Below are positions 61,751-64,000 of a stretch of 64,000 nucleotides of DNA, one piece after another. The stretch comes from SZUA-265 sp965651905 (GTDB lineage Bacteria > Myxococcota_A > Polyangia > Polyangiales > Polyangiaceae). How positions within the stretch are numbered: the first letter of the stretch is position 1; each line of letters starts with the position of its first letter. The stretch lies in the NCBI GenBank assembly GCA_965651905.1, contig CBFGUG010000023.1:1-64000 (forward strand), given 5' to 3'. The notes under the pieces were generated by a model, which made no database searches, was not told the origin of the DNA, and saw only the letters and a program-made list of their open reading frames with translations. Both the position numbers and the translations under genes were made by a program.

Positions 61751-62752
61751 ATGGTCAATCCGAAACTAGATGTGCCCGATCTCGGTATCGGAGTCGGGCT
61801 GCGCGTGCCCCACTACAGACACGTCATCGCCGAGCGCCCGAGCGTCGACTTCTTCGAGATCATCAGCGAAAACTTCATGGTCGATGGCGGCAAACCCCTC
61901 TACCACCTCGATCAGGTGCTGGAGAGTTACCCTCTCATCCAGCACGGCGTCTCGCTCAACATCGGCGGGCCCGGTCCACTGGATCGCGACTACCTCGACA
62001 AACTCAAGCGCCTGGTGCGACGCGTTCGCCCCGCGTGGCTCAGTGACCACTTGTGCTGGACCAGCGCAGGGGGCGCGAACCTGCACGATCTGTTACCGTT
62101 ACCCTACACCAGCGAAGTCGTCGACCGCGTCGTAGCACGCGCGCGTCAGGTCCAAGACTACTTGGAAGTCCCCTTTGCCCTGGAAAACACCTCCAGCTAC
62201 ATGGCCTACCGCCAGAGCCAGATGAGTGAGTGGCAGTTCGTCAGTGAAATCGTCGAGCGCGCCGACATCGGTCTGATGTTCGACGTCAACAACGTCTACG
62301 TCTCCGCCTACAACCATGGGCTGGACGCCTACGAGTTCATCCGCAACGTACCACACGAACGTATCGTGCAGCTCCACCTCGCTGGCCACACGAACTTGGG
62401 CAAAGTGATCATCGATACCCACAACGGCGACATCATCGATCCCGTGTGGGATTTGTATCGCGCCGTGATCGAACTCTCGGGCCCTGTCAGCACCTTGATC
62501 GAATGGGATGACCAGATCCCCGAGTTTCGCGTGCTACAGGCCTTGGCCGAGCGCGCACGCCTGGCGCGAAACGAAGGCCTTCGCGCGCGCCAGCTGTCCC
62601 GCGAAGGGAAGCACACGACCAGCTGGGTCGAAGGGCGTTCACTCGTTCCCCAACCCGAACGAACTGAACCCCACTCTCCCCAGACGTCAGGCTGGCGACA
62701 AGGTGGCGAGCGCGAACACGCTGCCCAAGAGCCCGCGCGAGCCAGCTCATGA
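61751..62752 (+). CDS. MNIO family (DUF692) multinuclear non-haem iron oxidative enzyme
   Basis: A 333-residue TIM-barrel protein of the DUF692/MbnB/BufB group, enzymes that modify peptide residues (often cysteines) of ribosomal precursor peptides. Putative iron ligands are present in the usual order: His in IQHGVSLNIGG (about 65), His in LSDHLCW (about 100), Glu-Asn in ALENTSSYM (about 145), Asp in LMFDVNNVYVSAYNHG (about 178), His residues in QLHLAGHTN (about 205), Asp in NGDIIDP and Glu in LIEWDDQIP (about 257). About 45 polar residues follow the barrel. The stop overlaps the start of the DUF2063 partner by 4 bases (ATGA). No small precursor gene is seen upstream (168-base gap) or downstream. 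Confidence 0.92.
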   Translation: MVNPKLDVPDLGIGVGLRVPHYRHVIAERPSVDFFEIISENFMVDGGKPLYHLDQVLESYPLIQHGVSLNIGGPGPLDRDYLDKLKRLVRRVRPAWLSDHLCWTSAGGANLHDLLPLPYTSEVVDRVVARARQVQDYLEVPFALENTSSYMAYRQSQMSEWQFVSEIVERADIGLMFDVNNVYVSAYNHGLDAYEFIRNVPHERIVQLHLAGHTNLGKVIIDTHNGDIIDPVWDLYRAVIELSGPVSTLIEWDDQIPEFRVLQALAERARLARNEGLRARQLSREGKHTTSWVEGRSLVPQPERTEPHSPQTSGWRQGGEREHAAQEPARASS

Positions 62753-63627
62753 GCGACGAGCCGAGCCCCCTCGACGCCGTGCAAGCATTCGTCGCCTCCG
62801 AGCTGCGTGAACTCAGCGCGGTTCCCGAACGCCCCCAGGCGGCAGAGCGCGCGCACGAGCTATTGACGGGTAACAGTCGTTTGAGCGCCGCTGAGCAGCT
62901 CGAGATCTACCGCCAGCAGTTCTGGCTGCGGCACACCGCGGCGCTCCTCGAAGACTACCCGGGCGTGAGTGGGATCCTCGGCCAACACGAATGGGAGCAG
63001 CTTGCCGAATCGTACCTCACGGAAGTGCCGCCGCGAAGCTGGACGCTGCGCGACCTCGGCCGTGACTTCGCAAGACACATCGCAGGACGCGCCGGCACGC
63101 CGCACCAGCAGCTTTGCTTCGACATGGCGACGCTCGAGTGGGCGTACACCGAAGTATTCGATGCCGCCGAGAGCCCGGCGCTCGACGTGAGCCGGCTTCA
63201 GAGCGCCTCGGAAGAGGCATGGTCCCGTGCGGTCGTGCATCTGGCGCCAGCACTTCGCATCTTGTCACTGACGTACCCCGTGGCGGAGTTACGTCGGCGC
63301 TTGCGCGATGCAGCAGCTGACGACGCTGGCGAGCCAATCTCGATTCCAGGCGCAGACCCGCACTTCCTCGTGGTGTTTCGTAGTCCGAAACGCCACCTGC
63401 GCTACGTTCGCCTGGGCCAAGCCCCTGGATCGCTCTTGCGTCACTTGGCGTCAGGCATGCCGCTCACTACCGCGTGTGAACGTGCGGCAGGCACGGATCC
63501 CGCTCACCTGGAGCAAATCGAAGCCGAGGTAGGCAGTTGGTTCGCCGACTGGACCCGACGCGGTTGGATCGTGAACGTCGAGCTCGACGTACACAGAACC
63601 AGTGATCCCAAGCCCAGCCCTGAGTGA
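62749..63627 (+). CDS. DUF2063-type partner of the MNIO enzyme
   Basis: A 292-residue protein. The N-terminal helical part (FVASELRELS, LSAAEQLEIYRQQFWLRHTAALLEDYPGVSGILG, about 10-90) is the standard DUF2063/MbnC-BufC-like recognition domain, which presents the precursor peptide to the MNIO enzyme. The C-terminal winged-helix-like part (about 195-285) reads HFLVVFRSPKRHLRYVRL. It is translationally coupled to the MNIO gene by an ATGA overlap, as in known systems. It ends 52 bases before the end of a minus-strand gene that runs off the window. Confidence 0.88.
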   Translation: MSDEPSPLDAVQAFVASELRELSAVPERPQAAERAHELLTGNSRLSAAEQLEIYRQQFWLRHTAALLEDYPGVSGILGQHEWEQLAESYLTEVPPRSWTLRDLGRDFARHIAGRAGTPHQQLCFDMATLEWAYTEVFDAAESPALDVSRLQSASEEAWSRAVVHLAPALRILSLTYPVAELRRRLRDAAADDAGEPISIPGADPHFLVVFRSPKRHLRYVRLGQAPGSLLRHLASGMPLTTACERAAGTDPAHLEQIEAEVGSWFADWTRRGWIVNVELDVHRTSDPKPSPE

Positions 63628-63679
63628 CCGAGGACCCGGGCGCTGAAACCGGCTCCCCGGAAACCAGACGCTCAGAATC

Positions 63680-64000
63680 TCAGTGCTTGAGTTCGGAGGC
63701 CGCCTCACCGACGACTTCCGTCTTCGATTCACGTTCCTCGGTACTCGGATCTTCCGGGGCAACCTGTACGTCGACCGCGCGTAGTGCGGGGATCGACCCC
63801 AGACGCCGGCGATCGAGCGGCCCCGAAGGTCGGGTGTCTTCAGCTGGCTTTTGGGATACCGCGCGCGAAGGCACGCCAAACTCCTCGGCCTGCTTCTTCT
63901 GCCAGGGGTACTTGATGCGGTGATGGTTCATGTTCACCAGCGTGTCCGCCATGCGGGTCACGATCACGTTCAGGTCCTTGGTCGATAGGCCGCACTCGTC
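63680..64000 (-). CDS. C-terminal part of a hypothetical protein, cut by the right edge
   Basis: The frame is open to the window edge, so the start lies beyond 64000; the stop is at 63680-63682. The visible 106 residues begin with DECGLSTKDLNVIV, followed by a helical TRMADTLVNMNHHRIKYPWQKKQ segment and a polar, Pro/Ser/Glu-rich tail. No family is recognised. It is convergent with the MNIO operon. Confidence 0.65.
   Translation of the reverse strand, partial: DECGLSTKDLNVIVTRMADTLVNMNHHRIKYPWQKKQAEEFGVPSRAVSQKPAEDTRPSGPLDRRRLGSIPALRAVDVQVAPEDPSTEERESKTEVVGEAASELKH

Overview
The window is high-GC chromosomal DNA, densely packed with genes on both strands. I see no phage, insertion sequence, CRISPR array, rRNA or tRNA. 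Several genes point to a myxobacterium-like member of the Myxococcota: a secreted protein with a MYXO-CTERM anchor (37465-38577), an AgmX/PglI-type C-terminal domain (46331-46942), a Cys-rich DUF4215/fibro-slime surface protein (51661-54132), and an operon matching the myxobacterial ether-lipid (elb) cluster (11363-19282). This assignment rests on gene content only.

Layout, left to right. 1-1380: two adjacent copies of an unknown protein family, the first cut by the window edge and reading in frame into the second. 1397-4254: anaerobic-type glycerol-3-phosphate dehydrogenase pair glpB/glpA. 4340-9670: secreted or membrane proteins, a lipoprotein alpha/beta hydrolase, and a UbiA-like membrane protein followed by a methyltransferase. 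9661-11344: short tandem repeats on either side of an aldo/keto reductase. 11363-19282: four-gene, minus-strand operon (HAD phosphatase, LarA/DUF2088 protein, a 1563-residue reductase-ligase-carrier-acyltransferase-SCP2 protein, SDR) in which every junction is a 4-base stop/start overlap. 19573-26267: a degenerate NtrC-type regulator, RNase D, an acyl-CoA dehydrogenase, a hotdog thioesterase, and an M16 protease carrying four LysM domains. 26371-29199: fructosamine kinase with LMW phosphatase (a likely deglycation pair), GreB, and a HAD-IIA phosphatase. 29559-30968: glutamine synthetase.

31682-46942 holds a two-HTH regulator, a lipoprotein, a methyltransferase, GluQ-RS, a SET-domain protein, a Tex30/KANL3-like hydrolase, a polysaccharide-monooxygenase-like MYXO-CTERM protein, an ABM/AI-2E transporter pair, a HAD phosphatase, a DUF2254 protein, an Fe-S uracil-5-methyltransferase and a GT-C-like membrane protein. 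47410-58787 holds a MshEN-GAF protein, MgtE, an extensin-like peptidase, the DUF4215/fibro-slime protein, RecA with a long N-terminal tail, ComM and a sigma-54 response regulator. 58962-64000 holds a NamZ-type muramidase, aminopeptidase P, and a DUF692 (MNIO)-DUF2063 pair with no visible precursor peptide.

Most likely to reward a second look: the elb-type ether-lipid operon, the orphan MNIO pair, the regulator that has lost its ATPase and phosphoacceptor residues, the M16-LysM fusion, the LMW-PTP/fructosamine kinase pair and the unusual RecA. Family calls come from reading motifs by eye; no database search was run.
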